Notes under the pieces: model-generated | The model's input: the letters and a program-made list of their open reading frames with translations, nothing else | Told to the model about the DNA's origin: nothing | Databases searched by the model: none | Shown here: in pieces, positions 7,307-16,135 of the stretch | How the letters are laid out: each line of letters begins with the position of its first letter | Numbering within the stretch: position 1 is the stretch's first letter | Translations under genes and position numbers: made by a program | Assembly (NCBI GenBank): GCA_944367045.1 | Contig: CALVWI010000009.1 | Location: 1 to 64,000, forward strand | Origin: an uncultured Clostridia bacterium | GTDB taxonomy: Bacteria; Bacillota; Clostridia; Christensenellales; Borkfalkiaceae | DNA length: 64,000 nt | Direction of reading: 5' to 3'

Positions 7307-7330
7307 CCTCTGACTCCGTCATTCGTTGGT
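7307..7330 (+). repeat. att-like direct repeat (right), tRNA-Gln anticodon-loop to T-stem segment
   Basis: These 24 bases are identical to 1638-1661, starting CCTCTGACTCCGTC. Identity stops inside the T stem, and the following sequence is unrelated to tRNA. It marks the right boundary of the AT-rich island. The rest of the spacer to the ABC exporter promoter (7331-7446) shows nothing I can assign. Confidence 0.75.
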
Positions 7331-7446
7331 GATGCGATCGCGCCTGCGGCGAACGATCGCTGTCCCGTCGGACTGCAGGCTTTTGTATTCCTTTTCGCTG
7401 TGGTTGTCCGGAAAACAAAGCGTCAATTTTGAAAAAGGAGGGGGGA

Positions 7447-7475
7447 TTGACTTTTGGCGCTAAATATGGTATAAT
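7447..7475 (+). promoter_or_regulatory. Promoter of the ABC exporter operon
   Basis: TTGACT at 7447-7452 and TATAAT at 7470-7475 are 17 bases apart. The ATG at 7503 follows a GAGGGGGA site. Confidence 0.75.
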
Positions 7476-7502
7476 GCAATACCATCTTTTCCGAGGGGGA
7501 AT

Positions 7503-9236
7503 ATGACGTTCAAGCGCTATTTTCGGGCATTTTATCTGCATGGGGCGGAGGCGGGGTATCTTCTCTCGGCGTTCGTCTGCGGGGCCATCCCTGCGGCGGC
7601 GATCTTTCTCAGGGCAGAGCTCATCGACCTCGCCGTCGCGCGTTCGGGCGGGGCTTTTTTTGCGGTCCTTGCCGTTTTTTGCGGCATCTATCTTGCAAAT
7701 ATCCTCTTGGAGGCGCTCTCCAAGCGGCTCTTCGATGCCCACCGTGTGCGTCAGACGCGCAAACTCGACGAACTTCGCGTGGAAAAGGCGTCGCGCACGG
7801 CCTTCTCCGTCACGGATAGCGAGCGCTTTCACGTCCTTCTAGGCAGGGCGCAGAAGGCACCCGAGGCGGATGAAAAACTCTTTCGCGCCCTCGGCGACAC
7901 CGTCCGTGCGGGAACGCGGGTAGTGCTCTCCCTCGCCGTCATCCTCTTTGCGGATGTCTTTACGGCGCTCGGCATGGCAGTTCTCATGTGCGTCGGCGTC
8001 TTTCTCAACGCAAGGCTTGCAAGGACGACACAGGGCTTTTGGGCAAATTATATCGAAAAGATGCGCCGCGCCAACTACTTTTCCTCCCTGCTCATGCAGA
8101 AGGAATATGCGGCCGAGCGCAAACTCTTCTCCTACGACAAGGAGATCGGCCGCCGCTACGATGGGGCGTTCGAGACCGCCAAGCGCGAGAATGCCAAGTC
8201 GGGCAAAAAGCGCTTTTGGGCGGAATCGCTCTTAGAGATCGCCTCCGCCGTCTATACCGTCGCCGTCGTGCTGCTCCTGCTGCGGCCCTTGCTTTCGAAT
8301 GAGATCACCATCGGTACCTTCACGTCCGTCTCCTATGCGGCGGTCGGGCTGCTCCCCGTCACGCGGCAGCTGTATGCGGGCGTGTTCACCGCGTCCGAGA
8401 GCGCAAGACAGCTTGAAGGGCTTGCCGCCTTCTTCGAACTTCCCGAAGAGCAGGCGAAGGGAGATTATGAGGGCGGTGCGCCCGACATCGTCTTTGATAA
8501 CGTCACGTTCTCCTATCCGGGTGCCGGGATGCCCGTTCTCGAAGGGCTCAGCCTCACCATCAAAGCGGGCAGACACTATGCGCTCGTCGGTGAGAACGGC
8601 TGCGGCAAGACGACGCTCGTCAAACTCCTCCTCGGCCTCTACACGCCCGACGAGGGGCACATCACCGTGGGCGGGCAGGAGGTGAGCACGCTCTCCCTCG
8701 AAGCGCGGAGAAAGCTCTTTGCGGCGGTGTTTCAAGATTTCTATGAGTACCCGCTCACCATCCGCGAGAACGTCTCCCTCTCGGCGGGCACACCCGTCTC
8801 CGATGAGCGCATTGGCATGCTCTTTGAGAGCATCGGCCTTCACCCCGCGGCGGCGGAGAGGGAAGGGGGATACGATACCGACCTCAAATATCTCAAACAG
8901 GGCGGCGGGGAGCTCTCGGGCGGCGAGTGGCAGAAACTTGCCGTCGGACGCTGTATCCTGTCTTCCGCGCCCGTCGTCGTGCTCGATGAGCCCAACTCCG
9001 CGCTCGACCCCGTCTCCGAGGCAGCAGTCTACCGCGCCTACCGGAAGGAGCTCATGGACCGCACGACGCTGTTCATCTCGCACAGATTAGGTTCCGTGCG
9101 CATGGCCGATGAGATCGTCGTCCTCAAGGACGGCAAGGTGCTTTGCAGCGCTCCGCACGAGCAGCTCATGGCGGCGTGTCCCTACTATGCCGCGCTCTAT
9201 AACACGCAGAAGGAGATGTACGATGAACGGGCATAG
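7503..9236 (+). CDS. ABC exporter half-transporter, subunit 1
   Basis: The 577-residue protein has an N-terminal six-helix membrane domain (to about residue 310) and a C-terminal ATPase. Walker A is GENGCGKTT near 362-370, the signature LSGGEWQK near 470, Walker B VVVLDEPNSALD near 492-502, and the H-loop ISHR follows. A second half-transporter overlaps it by 14 bases, so the pair is a heterodimeric type-IV (B-family) exporter. Such pairs export lipids, peptides or drugs; nothing here identifies the substrate. Both nucleotide sites keep the glutamate after Walker B. Confidence 0.9.
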   Translation: MTFKRYFRAFYLHGAEAGYLLSAFVCGAIPAAAIFLRAELIDLAVARSGGAFFAVLAVFCGIYLANILLEALSKRLFDAHRVRQTRKLDELRVEKASRTAFSVTDSERFHVLLGRAQKAPEADEKLFRALGDTVRAGTRVVLSLAVILFADVFTALGMAVLMCVGVFLNARLARTTQGFWANYIEKMRRANYFSSLLMQKEYAAERKLFSYDKEIGRRYDGAFETAKRENAKSGKKRFWAESLLEIASAVYTVAVVLLLLRPLLSNEITIGTFTSVSYAAVGLLPVTRQLYAGVFTASESARQLEGLAAFFELPEEQAKGDYEGGAPDIVFDNVTFSYPGAGMPVLEGLSLTIKAGRHYALVGENGCGKTTLVKLLLGLYTPDEGHITVGGQEVSTLSLEARRKLFAAVFQDFYEYPLTIRENVSLSAGTPVSDERIGMLFESIGLHPAAAEREGGYDTDLKYLKQGGGELSGGEWQKLAVGRCILSSAPVVVLDEPNSALDPVSEAAVYRAYRKELMDRTTLFISHRLGSVRMADEIVVLKDGKVLCSAPHEQLMAACPYYAALYNTQKEMYDERA

Positions 9237-10950
9237 AGTGAGCACGGGAAGGGCGCTCTCCTACATCTTCAAAGCGGCGCCATGGAGTTATCTTGTGATG
9301 GCGCTCATGGGGCTTTTCAACGGCGGGGCGGCGGTGTTGAGTTCGCTGTGCGTGCAGCGCATCTTTACGCTCGTTGAAGGCGGCTATACGGCAGACCTTT
9401 TTTGGACGCTCGCGGCATACGGCGCGGTGCTGCTCTTGTCGGCCGTCTACCTCGTGTGGTATATCCGCTACCGCGTGCAGTTTGTGACCCTTCTCAACTT
9501 CGAGAGCGCCATCCGCAAGAAACTGCATTTCAAGAGCCGCCGCATCTCCAACGAGCGGCTGGAAACGCCCGATTGCTACGCCTTCATCCGTCAGGCGGAC
9601 GGCGCACGGCAAAATCTCTTCCGCTTCGGGGAGATCTATGTCGAATCGGTCATGACCGTCGTTCAGGCGGCGATGGTGACGGCATACGTCTCCTCGTTCG
9701 AGCTGTGGTTTTTGCTCTTCCTGCCGCTCGCGGTGCTGCCCGTCCTTTTGGAGATGCTCTACGAGGCGAAGCTGTGGAATGCGGCGTATGAGGGCGTCAC
9801 ACAGGCAAAGCGCGAGGAAGCGGAATACGAGCGTGCCATGACGGACGAGATCGCCTGCAAGGAGACGCGCCTGACGGGAGCGGACGGGCTGCTCATGCAA
9901 AAGTACCGCGAGAGCCACGCCGCGCGGGACAAATCGGAGCGTTCGCGTGCGCGCAAGATGTTCGCCCTCCGCCTTGAACTGAGCGTCTTCGCGTGCGCGG
10001 GCACCATCGGCGGGTTTTTGGTGTCGATCCTTCTCTTATACTTCGGGAGGATCGAACTCTCCGTCTTTACTGCGAGCATTGCGGCGTATTCCTCGCTCTC
10101 GACGATGCTGCGGGGGCTTGCAAGCACGGCGGGCAACGAGGCGCAGTACAAAAAGATGATCATGCCTTATTTTTCCTACGCCGACCTTCCCGAGCGGGCG
10201 GGAAGAGGGGAGCGCTGCACGTTTGAAGAGAGCATCACGCTCAAAGACGTCAGCTTCCGTTATCCCGAACAGAGCGAAGACGCGCTGCGGCACATCGACC
10301 TCACCATTCAAAAGGGGGAAGTGCTCGCCATCGTCGGGGAGAACGGCGCGGGCAAATCGACGCTCGCGGCCATTGCTTTGGGGCTGTATGCACCGACGGA
10401 GGGCGCTGTCCTCTACGACGGCACGGACATCGCCTCCGTCAAGGAGGAAAAAGTGCATGAGGGCCAGTCCGCCGTCCTTCAGCACTTCGTCAAGTACAAG
10501 CTCACCGCGGGCGAGAACATCCGGATCGCCGACTTTGAGAAGGGCGGCGACGTTTCGGGGGAGATCGAAAGCATCTTTGAGGGGAAACTTTCCGAAAATG
10601 CCATGCTCGGCAAGGAGTTCGGCGGCGCGGAGCTTTCGGGCGGCGAGTGGCAGAAGCTCGCCATCGCGCGCGGATTCTACAAGGACGCGCAGTTTGTCGT
10701 GCTGGATGAGCCGACGTCCGCCATCGACCCGCTCAAGGAGCGTGCGCTCTTAGAGGAATTTCGGCGCGGACTTCGCGGCAGGACGGGCCTCATCGTGACG
10801 CACCGGCTGGCAGCCGTCAACATCGCCGATAAGATCGTCGTGCTCAAAGAGGGGCGCGTCCTCGAATACGGGACCAAGCAGGAGCTGCTCGCGCGGCAGG
10901 GTGCGTTCTACACCTATTGGAACTCGCAGGCCGAGGCATTCGAGGGGTGA
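9223..10950 (+). CDS. ABC exporter half-transporter, subunit 2
   Basis: The ATG at 9223 has an AGGAGA site and overlaps the end of subunit 1. The 575-residue product repeats the same plan: membrane domain, then Walker A GENGAGKST near 371-379, signature LSGGEWQK near 472, and Walker B FVVLDEPTSAID near 489-500 followed by a THR H-loop. It is the partner of the preceding gene by overlap and co-length. No binding protein or dedicated peptide gene accompanies the pair, so the substrate is unknown. Confidence 0.9.
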   Translation: MNGHRVSTGRALSYIFKAAPWSYLVMALMGLFNGGAAVLSSLCVQRIFTLVEGGYTADLFWTLAAYGAVLLLSAVYLVWYIRYRVQFVTLLNFESAIRKKLHFKSRRISNERLETPDCYAFIRQADGARQNLFRFGEIYVESVMTVVQAAMVTAYVSSFELWFLLFLPLAVLPVLLEMLYEAKLWNAAYEGVTQAKREEAEYERAMTDEIACKETRLTGADGLLMQKYRESHAARDKSERSRARKMFALRLELSVFACAGTIGGFLVSILLLYFGRIELSVFTASIAAYSSLSTMLRGLASTAGNEAQYKKMIMPYFSYADLPERAGRGERCTFEESITLKDVSFRYPEQSEDALRHIDLTIQKGEVLAIVGENGAGKSTLAAIALGLYAPTEGAVLYDGTDIASVKEEKVHEGQSAVLQHFVKYKLTAGENIRIADFEKGGDVSGEIESIFEGKLSENAMLGKEFGGAELSGGEWQKLAIARGFYKDAQFVVLDEPTSAIDPLKERALLEEFRRGLRGRTGLIVTHRLAAVNIADKIVVLKEGRVLEYGTKQELLARQGAFYTYWNSQAEAFEG

Positions 10951-11000
10951 AGCGGCGGCAGCGTGGGAAGAATAAAACAAAAACCGTGCAAAATAAAACG

Positions 11001-11037
11001 ATTGTGCAAGACAAATGAGAGGTAAACGTGATATAAT
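11001..11037 (+). promoter_or_regulatory. Promoter region sharing a motif with the GH31 gene
   Basis: ATTGTGCAA (11001-11009), AAACGTG (11024-11030) and TATAATGTAGAAAAA (from 11032) recur in the same order at 62382-62426 before the GH31 gene. TATAAT is a good -10 box but no -35 box at 16-18 bases is evident. ATTGTGCAA may therefore be an activator or repressor site. Confidence 0.5.
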
Positions 11038-11062
11038 GTAGAAAAACGATAGGGAGAACATT

Positions 11063-11731
11063 ATGGATGAACAGGCTTTGAAGGAACTCACCGAGTACAT
11101 GGTCGCTGAGGCCAAGCGCAACAGAGAGCAGAAGTACGAGCAATACCGCCGCCTCAACCCGTATTTGAAGAAGGGGCAGATCTTGTTCACGGGCTCCTCG
11201 CTCATGGAGTACTTTCCCGTTGTGGAGCTCTCCGAGGGCGTCGCAAAGAGGAAGGTCTACAACCGCGGCGTGGGCGGCTCGACGTCCTTCGAGTTCCTCG
11301 ACCACATCGACGCCGTGCTCTTCGATCTCGCGCCGAGTGCCGTCTTCGTCAACATCGGCACCAACGACATGGGCCTTCCCGACTACACGAAGGAGGGCCT
11401 TAGCGACCGTTACCGCACCATCTTCACGAAGCTCAAAGAGCGGCTCCCCGAGGCGAAGGTGTTCTTTCTCAAGTTCTACCCCATGAACGAGAGCAAGAAG
11501 CCGCACCCGATGGCGTTCGGACAGCGCACCAACGCGCTCATCAATGAGGCGAACGAGGCCGTCTCGAAAGTTGCGGAGGAATTCGGCGTGAGCGTTCTCG
11601 ATCTGAACGCGCCCTTAAGAGACGAAGAGGGGAGGCTGAAGGCGGAGTACACCATCGACGGCGTGCACCTGTGGCCGGAGGCATATGCGCTCGTCTTTGA
11701 GGCATTGAAGCCCGTTTTGGAGGCGCTCTGA
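11063..11731 (+). CDS. SGNH/GDSL-type esterase
   Basis: The 222-residue protein carries the SGNH blocks. GSSLMEY near residue 41 holds the nucleophile Ser, RGVGGST holds the Gly of block II, NIGTNDMG near 96 holds the block III Asn, and DGVHLW near 199 holds the Asp-His pair. There is no signal peptide, so it is cytoplasmic. Such enzymes often remove acetyl groups from sugars, which would suit a plant-glycan degrader. AGGGAGA precedes the ATG, and the next gene starts on its stop codon. Confidence 0.85.
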   Translation: MDEQALKELTEYMVAEAKRNREQKYEQYRRLNPYLKKGQILFTGSSLMEYFPVVELSEGVAKRKVYNRGVGGSTSFEFLDHIDAVLFDLAPSAVFVNIGTNDMGLPDYTKEGLSDRYRTIFTKLKERLPEAKVFFLKFYPMNESKKPHPMAFGQRTNALINEANEAVSKVAEEFGVSVLDLNAPLRDEEGRLKAEYTIDGVHLWPEAYALVFEALKPVLEAL

Positions 11732-12039
11732 TGAGTGCCGTCATCTCTGCGTTCGAGGCGGTCATGCTCGTCTGTTTCGGGGTGAGCTGGCCCGTCTCCG
11801 TCGTCAAGTCCTACCGCGCCCGCACCACGAAGGGCAAGAGCATCATCTTCCTCTTTGCGATTTGGGTGGGTTACATCTTCGGCCTCGCGGGCAAGATTTT
11901 GCTCAGCGTGCAGACGGGGGAGATCCCGTACGTCCTCTATATCTATGCGTTCAATCTCATCGTCGTCTCGATGGACCTTGCGCTCTACTTCCGCAATCTG
12001 CGGCTGGATAAGAAGGCCGCGGCCGGCAAGCAGGAATAA
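11731..12039 (+). CDS. PQ-loop / SemiSWEET-like small membrane protein
   Basis: The ATG shares one base with the upstream TGA. The 102-residue protein has three predicted membrane segments (about 5-22, 38-58 and 66-88). It carries the phrases FGVSWPVSVVKSYRARTTKGKS and GYIFGLAGK, typical of PQ-loop proteins in which Pro of WPxS faces the transport path. SemiSWEETs move sugars as dimers. Coupling to an SGNH hydrolase suggests a deacetylated small product as substrate, but that is inference. Confidence 0.65.
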   Translation: MSAVISAFEAVMLVCFGVSWPVSVVKSYRARTTKGKSIIFLFAIWVGYIFGLAGKILLSVQTGEIPYVLYIYAFNLIVVSMDLALYFRNLRLDKKAAAGKQE

Positions 12040-12053
12040 TAAGGAATAAGAAT

Positions 12054-12095
12054 AAAGCGCGGCGGCGCGGCCAACAGGCCGCGCCGCCGCGCTTT
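12054..12095. terminator. GC-rich hairpin between convergent genes
   Basis: AAAGCGCGGCGGCGCGGCC pairs with GGCCGCGCCGCCGCGCTTT around AACA. It has no T tract on the plus strand but lies at the end of the SGNH/PQ-loop unit. Confidence 0.6.
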
Positions 12096-12101
12096 AAAAA
12101 C

Positions 12102-12135
12102 CCGCGGGGGCGGAGCTTGAGCTCCGCCCCCGCGG
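12102..12135 (-). terminator. Terminator of the flavoprotein gene
   Basis: CCGCGGGGGCGGAGCT and its exact complement form a 16-bp stem with a 2-base gap. On the minus strand the stem is followed by five T residues. Confidence 0.75.
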
Positions 12136-12145
12136 CACATCATAC

Positions 12146-13540
12146 TTACTTATCGGGCGTTAAGACGCGCGCCATGTGGATGCCCATGACGGACGCCATC
12201 ATGAGGCCTCTCGTCCAGCCGCTCGAATCGCCCAAACAGTACAAATTCTGCACCGAGGTCGTGAGGTCGGTGTCCATCTTGACCTTGTTGCTGTAGAACT
12301 TGAGTTCGGGGGAATAGAGCAGCGTCTCCTTGGAGGCGAAGCCGGGGACGACCTCATCGAGCGACTTGATGAAGTTGATGATGCCCGTCATCGCGCGGTA
12401 GGGCATGGCCGCCGTGATGTCGCCCGCGACCGCATCGGGAAGCGAGGGGCGCACGTTGGAGCGGGAGAGCTCCTTCTGCCAGGTGCGCTTGCCGTCGAGG
12501 ATATCGCCGAAGCGCTGCACGAGGATGGAGCCCGCGCCCAGCATGTTGGTGAGCTCGCCCACCTTCTTTGCATAGGTGATGGGCTGATGGAAGGGCTCGG
12601 TGAAGTTCTGCGAGACGAGGATGGCGAGGTTGGTGTTGTCCGACTTCTTCTCCTTATAGCTGTGCCCGTTGACGAGGGCGAGATCGTTCTCGTAGTTCTC
12701 CTGCGCGACGAAGCCGCCGGGGTTCTGGCAGAAGGTGCGCACCTTGTCCTTGAAGGGGTTGGGATAGCCGATGAGCTTGGACTCATAGAGGACGTCGTTG
12801 ATGGTCTCCATGATCTCGTTGCGCACCTCGACGCGCACGCCGATGTCGACGGTGCCCGCCGTATGGGCGATGCCGTGGACGATGCACACGCGCGCCAGCC
12901 AGTCCGCGCCGCGGCGGCCGACGCCCACGATGACGCGCCCGCCCTCGATGATCTCCTCGCCGTCCTTGCTCTCGACGCGCACGCCCGTGCACACGCCGTT
13001 CTTGATGAGAAGGTCGCGGCATTCGGTGCGGAAGCGCATCTCGACGCCGCTCCGAAGGAGCTCCTGCTCGATGCCGTAGTAGAGTTCCTGTGCCTTCTCG
13101 GTGCCGAGGTGGCGGATGGGGCAGTCCACGAGCTTGAGGCCCGCCATGATGGCGCGCTTTCTGATCTCCTTGATCTCCTCGGGCTGAGAGACGCCCTCCA
13201 CCTTGTGGTCCGCGCCGAAGGAGAGGTAGATCTCATCGGCATAGTCGATGAGGCTCTGCACATATTCCGCGCCGAGAAGGTCGGGAAGGTCGCCGCCCAC
13301 CTCGTAGTTGAGGGAGAGCTTGCCGTCCGAGAACGCGCCCGCGCCCGAGAAGCCCGTCGTGATATGGCAGGGCTTGCAGGAGACGCACTGGCCCGTCTTT
13401 GCCTTGGGGCACTTGCGGTTTTCGATGGCCGCGCCCTCCTCGATGATGAGGATGGAGCCCGAGTATCCGCGCTTTCTGAGCTCGAGCGCCGTAAAGATGC
13501 CCGCGGGGCCTGCGCCCACGATGATGGTATCGTATTTCAT
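12146..13540 (-). CDS. FAD-dependent dehydrogenase of the COG2509 type
   Basis: I place the start at 13540, where the ATG follows GGAGGAAAT; frames further upstream have no ribosome site. The 464-residue protein begins MKYDTIIVGAGPAGIF, a GxGxxG FAD-binding site at residues 8-13. It has a cysteine cluster CPKAKTGQCVSCKPC near 47-61, then GFSGAGAFSDGKLSL. The C-terminal part has a second flavin-contact segment (NLYCLGDSSGWTRGL). This family of uncharacterised flavoproteins is common in Clostridia and Bacteroidetes, and the substrate is unknown. It is monocistronic with its own terminator. Confidence 0.85.
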   Translation of the reverse strand: MKYDTIIVGAGPAGIFTALELRKRGYSGSILIIEEGAAIENRKCPKAKTGQCVSCKPCHITTGFSGAGAFSDGKLSLNYEVGGDLPDLLGAEYVQSLIDYADEIYLSFGADHKVEGVSQPEEIKEIRKRAIMAGLKLVDCPIRHLGTEKAQELYYGIEQELLRSGVEMRFRTECRDLLIKNGVCTGVRVESKDGEEIIEGGRVIVGVGRRGADWLARVCIVHGIAHTAGTVDIGVRVEVRNEIMETINDVLYESKLIGYPNPFKDKVRTFCQNPGGFVAQENYENDLALVNGHSYKEKKSDNTNLAILVSQNFTEPFHQPITYAKKVGELTNMLGAGSILVQRFGDILDGKRTWQKELSRSNVRPSLPDAVAGDITAAMPYRAMTGIINFIKSLDEVVPGFASKETLLYSPELKFYSNKVKMDTDLTTSVQNLYCLGDSSGWTRGLMMASVMGIHMARVLTPDK

Positions 13541-13558
13541 AGTATTTCCTCCACGATA

Positions 13559-14189
13559 GTTCACGAATTTCTTTTGCTTCGCAAAACAAATTCCGTGAGG
13601 GGTGAAATCACAGCATCTCCCTTTTGTTTCGCCCGCGCACGAAAATGTTCTCAAAGACAGTAAGTGCGAAGTATCGCACAAATTGGGGCGCGCAGCGCAG
13701 GGAAACCCTGCTCGCGCCTCGAGATTATAGTTCACAAAGTAAGTTCACGCAAATCTTTTTGCAAAGGCAAAAATCTTTGCCGTGAGTTTGAGAGAAAACA
13801 CCGCCGCTCGCCGCTTCGCGTCTTGACGGCTCGTTTTCTCTCTGCGGGCGCATTTTCAGGGCTTTCAAATTTACTGCGCCCGCATTCACTCTTTCCCCAT
13901 AAGCGTAAGTATCCGCAAATTGGGGTGCGCAGCGAAAGGTAACCTTCCTCGCGCAATTAAATTAAAAACGTCTGTCCGTTTGACTTTTTTCCAGATATTC
14001 CTTAGATTTGGGCCGCAAGCAGGGTTGCCCTGCGGCGCGGCACTCAATTTGCACCCCAAGGGCATCCCACCTTATGCTTAAGGCTTACTGTCTTTGAGAA
14101 CGGACGAGTGCGTGGCCGATATAGTGGGGAGATGAACTCACTCCATCCCTCACGGAACTTATTTTGCGCAGCAAAAGAAGTTCGTGAAC
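13559..14189. repeat. Inverted-repeat element built of nested hairpin repeats
   Basis: The outer arms (13559-13600 and 14150-14189) are complementary and each also folds on itself, with GTTCACGAA facing TTCGTGAAC. Inner arms of 17 identical bases, TTCTCAAAGACAGTAAG and its complement, lie at 13648-13664 and 14084-14100. A third hairpin of the same type is at about 13750-13783. AATTGGGG(C/T)GCGCAGCG occurs at 13681 and 13917, and a related inverted copy is near 14025-14065. No gene is supported in these 630 bases. The layout is that of a MITE-like or REP-like repeat insertion next to tRNA-Leu. Confidence 0.7.
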
Positions 14190-14197
14190 AAAGTTGG

Positions 14198-14282
14198 TGG
14201 TGCCGCCGATCGGGGTCGAACCGATATGCCCTGCGGCACAGGATCCTAAGTCCTGCGCGTCTGCCAATTTCGCCACGGCGGC
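14198..14282 (-). tRNA. tRNA-Leu(TAG)
   Basis: On the minus strand GCCGCCG pairs with CGGCGGC, followed by A and an encoded CCA. The anticodon arm is CAGGA-CTTAGGA-TCCTG, giving anticodon TAG (Leu). A long variable arm and the T loop TTCGACC are present. The inverted-repeat element ends 9 bases from its CCA end. Confidence 0.95.
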
Positions 14283-14374
14283 ATATGCGCCGCCCCTTGC
14301 GGGACGGCGCTCTTTCGTCTGAGTTTATCTGCTTTTATCCGAGGGGCGCATCGCCGTCCGCGGATGCGCGCTCG

Positions 14375-15850
14375 TTATTCCTCGTCGTCGTGACCGTCGT
14401 TTTTGCGGTCGCTTTCAAAGAGCTCTTCGTCGAGGTAGGGTTCGCCGCTCACGGTGTGCTCCTTGACGACGGGGCTCTGCGGCACGAGCGAGGGATTCTG
14501 AGAGATGTACGCCGCCTCTTCCTGCGGGGTGAGCCGGGGGGCAAGATCGAGCGCGAGCGTCTTTTTGACGATGTTGTAGGGGATAAAGATGATGACGAGG
14601 GCGACTGCCGCAATGAAGGCGATGAGGCCGGACGTCATGAAGGACAGGCTCGAGACCATCGAAAGGTCGCTCACGAGGGCGCCGATGCCGCCGAGCATGT
14701 TGACCGCCGCCATCCCGATGGTGGGGATGAGGAAGAACACGAGGAAGGGCAGCCAGCCCAAGAAGAGGATGGGCACCTTGAGCTTGACGGCGGGGTTCTT
14801 CGAGAAGCCCTTGACGAAGATCTTGATGAGCAGGTACAGCCATGCGAGCATGGAGATGCCCGTGAGGGCGAGCGCTCCGATGGTGATATAGAAGAAGATG
14901 CGCACGTTGCTTGAGGTGACGATCTCGTCGCGGATGTAATTGGCGACGGCCGCAGAGATCTGCTCCTCGGCTTCCGTTGCGGAAGAGCTCTCCTCCGCAC
15001 GGGGAGCCGCCGCCTCGAGAGAGGTGATGCGGGAGGAGGGGGCGGAGGCGGAGCGGCCGCCCATGGAACCGCCGATCTCGCTCATGATGCGGTCGATGAG
15101 TTCGTCCATCGTGATGTTGCCGTCCGCGTCGGCGAGATCGCTGATGTTCTCCTCGACGGCGTCGTTCACTTCCTGTCTCATTTCCTCGTCGAGGGTGAGG
15201 TCGGAAAGTTCCTCGCGTCCCGTCGACTGGAGCTTGCCGAAGACTTCCGAGACGGTATCATTGGCAAAGTCCTGCACCGTTCCGATGTCGGCGGTGCCGC
15301 TGTTGAGAAGGTCAAGCGCCACCTGGCTCTTTTCGGCAAAGTATTCGTCGTTGATCTGTGCCTCTTCGAGGATGGCCTGGGACTCCTCGTCGCTGATGCC
15401 GGGGATGGCGTCTGCAATGACTTTTTTCGCCTTCTCATTCGCGATGTCGGCGACTTCCTTCTTCAGTACGTTCGTGACGGTCTCCTCCGCGACCTGCTGC
15501 ACGGTGGAGCGCAGGACGGGGATGATGGCATCGCCGATGCTGTCCGCCTTCTCGGAGATGAGGTCCTCGGTGTCGCCCATGGGGTCTCCGCCGACGAGGG
15601 GCAGGACGAATTCAAGCGTCGTGACGGAGAGCTTGACTTCCTCGGGTTTGGGGTCGGGGTAGACGACATCATAGTCTCCGACCTTGATATCGCCCGCGAT
15701 CTCTTGCAGGTCCTGCGCCGAAAGGTCGAGCTTGACGCTGACGGTGAGAAGCGGGGAAAAGAAATATCCCACGATCGCCGCGATGCACAGGAGCGCGATG
15801 ATAACGTTCATGACCATGATCGCAGCACGGTGCTGTTGTACGCTCTTCAT
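14375..15850 (-). CDS. Unknown multi-pass membrane protein with long extracytoplasmic domain
   Basis: The start is set at 15850 because GAGGAG lies 8 bases before that ATG; an ATG two codons earlier is too close. The 491-residue protein has one membrane segment near residues 12-33, then an acidic domain of about 280 residues rich in Glu, Asp and Ala. Four further membrane segments lie between about 318 and 430, and the tail is acidic (ending NDGHDDEE). DADGNITMDEL near 260 resembles an EF-hand calcium loop lacking its first acidic ligand. I do not recognise the family. It stands alone, so context gives no role. Confidence 0.7.
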   Translation of the reverse strand: MKSVQQHRAAIMVMNVIIALLCIAAIVGYFFSPLLTVSVKLDLSAQDLQEIAGDIKVGDYDVVYPDPKPEEVKLSVTTLEFVLPLVGGDPMGDTEDLISEKADSIGDAIIPVLRSTVQQVAEETVTNVLKKEVADIANEKAKKVIADAIPGISDEESQAILEEAQINDEYFAEKSQVALDLLNSGTADIGTVQDFANDTVSEVFGKLQSTGREELSDLTLDEEMRQEVNDAVEENISDLADADGNITMDELIDRIMSEIGGSMGGRSASAPSSRITSLEAAAPRAEESSSATEAEEQISAAVANYIRDEIVTSSNVRIFFYITIGALALTGISMLAWLYLLIKIFVKGFSKNPAVKLKVPILFLGWLPFLVFFLIPTIGMAAVNMLGGIGALVSDLSMVSSLSFMTSGLIAFIAAVALVIIFIPYNIVKKTLALDLAPRLTPQEEAAYISQNPSLVPQSPVVKEHTVSGEPYLDEELFESDRKNDGHDDEE

Positions 15851-16055
15851 ATTCATTCTCCTCAAATTCTTCCGATGACCGTATGAAGTCAAAGGACATA
15901 TCTATTTTACCAAAGCCTGAAAAAAATGTCAACGAAATGAGAGGGCAAGTGAGGCAAGTGCGAGCGCAGTCGGAGAAAAAGCCTTCTCTTTGAGCGAAAT
16001 GGCGGGGAAGGGGCGATTTTCGGAAAAATTTCTGTGACTTTTTTTCGTCAGCCTA

Positions 16056-16084
16056 TTGAAATTTCACGGAGTTTGGGCTATAAT
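16056..16084 (+). promoter_or_regulatory. Promoter of the arabinose operon
   Basis: TTGAAA (16056-16061) and TATAAT (16079-16084) are 17 bases apart, upstream of araB. No clear AraR-type operator was recognised nearby. Confidence 0.7.
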
Positions 16085-16135
16085 GTGATAGGTGCATAAG
16101 GCACATACATTACTAATTTTTCAGGGGGGTCTACT

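Noticed and set aside
7242-7832. Minus-strand frame across the right island boundary and the ABC exporter start
   Set aside because: It overlaps the exporter promoter and gene and shows no protein-like pattern.
14108-14914. 268-codon plus-strand frame running through tRNA-Leu
   Set aside because: It crosses the tRNA and is antisense to the large membrane protein.
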